This document shows, one piece after another, positions 54,901 through 57,900 of a DNA stretch of 64,000 nt. The stretch comes from Labia minor (lineage: Eukaryota; Arthropoda; Insecta; Dermaptera; Spongiphoridae): positions 9,163,580 to 9,227,579 of the forward strand of contig OY720344.1 in NCBI GenBank assembly GCA_963082975.1. The letters are read 5' to 3'. The number at the start of each line of letters is the position of its first letter. The first letter of the stretch is position 1. The translations under genes and the position numbers were made by a program. A model generated the notes under the pieces. The model was not told the DNA's origin, searched no databases, and saw nothing but the letters and a program-made list of their open reading frames with translations.

Positions 54901-57900
54901 AATAAAATTATACTTTTTAATATTTAATCTTAATTTTTAAACAAAATTCTGAATTTGTTAAATTTTTAGATTTTTATATCAATAATATGTGTGTGTATGT
55001 GATTATATTTATATTATTAATGTTCATAGTATTACTTTCTGAAAATATTATTAAACTAATAAAAAGCATAAAATACCTTTTCTCCAATTGAAAATCGAGG
55101 AGATCTGGATGGTGAATTCAAATGTGTTGGTTCAGTTGAATGGTGAAGCAATGACTCTTTAACCACTCTATAATAAAAAAAAAAATAATATTTAAATATT
55201 TATATATATATATATATATATATAATAAATGTGTGTGTTATATAAAATTTAATTTATTGAAAAATTTTATTTTTATAAATTAGTTTGAGATATTAAGATT
55301 TAATTTTTGTATTTTTTTAAATTAATATTTAAAAAATATACAAATAATTTGTCGATTTTATATCAATATTTCTTAAATTTTTTGTTTGTGAAAATTTGTA
55401 GAATTCCTTAAGTATTGTAAGTAAATATTTTCAGTAGTAAATGGTCATTAATTTAAAATTTTAATTCTAATATATAATTCAATAAAAAGTTATGCTGTTC
55501 AGTTACTCTTTTCGTACTCGCGATACTTTTGTTTTATAAAATTAGTTCAAATGTTAACGTTTCTTTGTGTTAAAAAAAAACAATCAAAATTTCTAAAATT
55601 TTTGGCAATCTCGATTGGGGTCGTGGCCCAATGTTTCAATAACACACTATAATAGACAATCCTTTCCATCATCATACAAATTAAAAAATAATTCCATTAT
55701 AATTATATATATATATATATATATGCATTCTATATGCATATATAAAATACACGTACATGGTAAATATACTTTTTTATTGCTTTGTAAAGTTTTCTCAAAA
55801 ACTATACATTTTTCGCTAGGTTCTTTATATTAATAGTTTTATACTTTCAACATAGACAGATTGGATACTTTTTTATTAAAAGACATTTAAAAGAACCTAA
55901 AATATTTATTTTTTAGGGATAATACTTTTGACCTGATTATTTTCACTAAAAACAAATTTATATTTTGGTCGCTTATTCAGGAAATATTAATAGTAAACAA
56001 TGATCTAAGATAAAGAATACAGAAACTTCTTAGTATGCAAACTTGCATACTTGACTATATCGTACAAAGAATATATATATATATAAATATATATATATAC
56101 ATGTATATTAAAAATTAGATATAATTTAATTTTTCAATTACAGATTACTAACGATAAATACAGAATAATAAATAAAATTAGTATTAAAAGATAACAAATG
56201 AAAACAATTGTTAATTAATAAATTAAGTTGCACAAAACTTACATGGATTCTAAAAAATACAAAAAAAAAATGAACGTTTAATCGGTGACGGAAGGGACTT
56301 ACTATTTGACTGTGCAAATGAAGGGACATCAAAACATTAGCTTCCTTGAATCGGGAAGCTGGACGCCCATTGGTCATACTATAAATATACTTGGCACGAT
56401 TTCGATTTTAAGTTTCTGTCGAAACCACGCCGACGCCCAAATGATGGTAATATCAGGGAAATTTAAATAAATCATTAAACGTTAATGAAAATGTTTAGAG
56501 AAGTGTACATTTGTTGTTTAAGATTGCCTTTGCTTAAGAGCAGATAACGAGAAGCTTCAAACTTATTTTTTAATTTTATTAGCAACTTAATGTCGTTTCT
56601 AAAATTACCATACCATAATTAATCTTAAGTTTAAATATTTAATGATGAATTAGTGTTATTAGAAAAAAATATATTCCTTTTTTTTGGAATTTTTGAATTT
56701 TGTAAGTGTTTATGCAGAAGGAAGGTAATGATATATTCTTTTTATTAGAAGGAAGTGTTAATTCACCTATGACTATTAGAAACCAAAAGTATGCAATTGA
56801 AAGAGCATAAAACCTCGAAATAAAAATTATTATTTAAAATCAAGTGAAGTTAAAATTTAAAAAACGACAACCAAATTTCATTTTCCGATACATTTTAACA
56901 AATGTATATAAAATAATCTACTATTAATTAAAAAATGTGTATTCATTATAAATAATATTTATTTTTTTCACAATTTCAAAAAAAAAACAATATTTTTAAT
57001 AAAATAATCAAGTAAATATTTGTTTGTTTTTATTTTTTCAATTAATGTTCCTCTTCCTCCATATTAAATAAATCAATAATAATGAATAAAAGAATTTATT
57101 TTAATTTTAATAATAAAAATCAATTTTCCAATGACTTAAGTTTATGAAAATAATGTTTATTCAAGTTTATAATAAATTTTTATTAAGTAGAACAAATCTC
57201 GTTAATTATCATAACAAAAATAATTGAAATAAAAAAAAAAAAAAAAAAAAAAAAACGAACTTAGGAATTAAGTTAAATATATTTCTTATTATTTTTTTCG
57301 TTAATTAAATTTAATGTTTAAGTCTATATAATCATATTCACTAACATACAAATAAAACAAAAAATTAAATTCAATATATCATAATTAGATAATTAATTTT
57401 CAAGTAATTTGTCAATTTAAAAAATTAATGTAATTAAGAAAAGTTCAATTATTTTCTTATATATAAATAACGTTTTGTTTTATGTAAATAAGATAACTAA
57501 CATCAAAAAAAGAATCGATAAATAAACAAATTTAAAATAGATTGATTAATAATGTTGCGTGGATAAATGCCAAAGAACCATCTATTTAATGGAATTATAA
57601 TATATAGATATATATATTCCTAAAAACAAAGAAAGATCGGATTAGATAAAAACTAGATAAATTAAAAAAATAGTAGTCAAATATATTAAATAGAAAGTGG
57701 ATATATAATTTTTTCATTCATAAGTTAGAAAAATTAGAATTTAGAAATTTTCTTATTTTATAATATATTTGATATAATTATTTTTGGCAAAATTATATAT
57801 AAATATTAGAGGGGTAAATTTAATAAATAAAATATAATTTATATAATTCAAATAAATCCAACAAATATATTAATAAAAATATTCGTTAAAATGTAATGAT

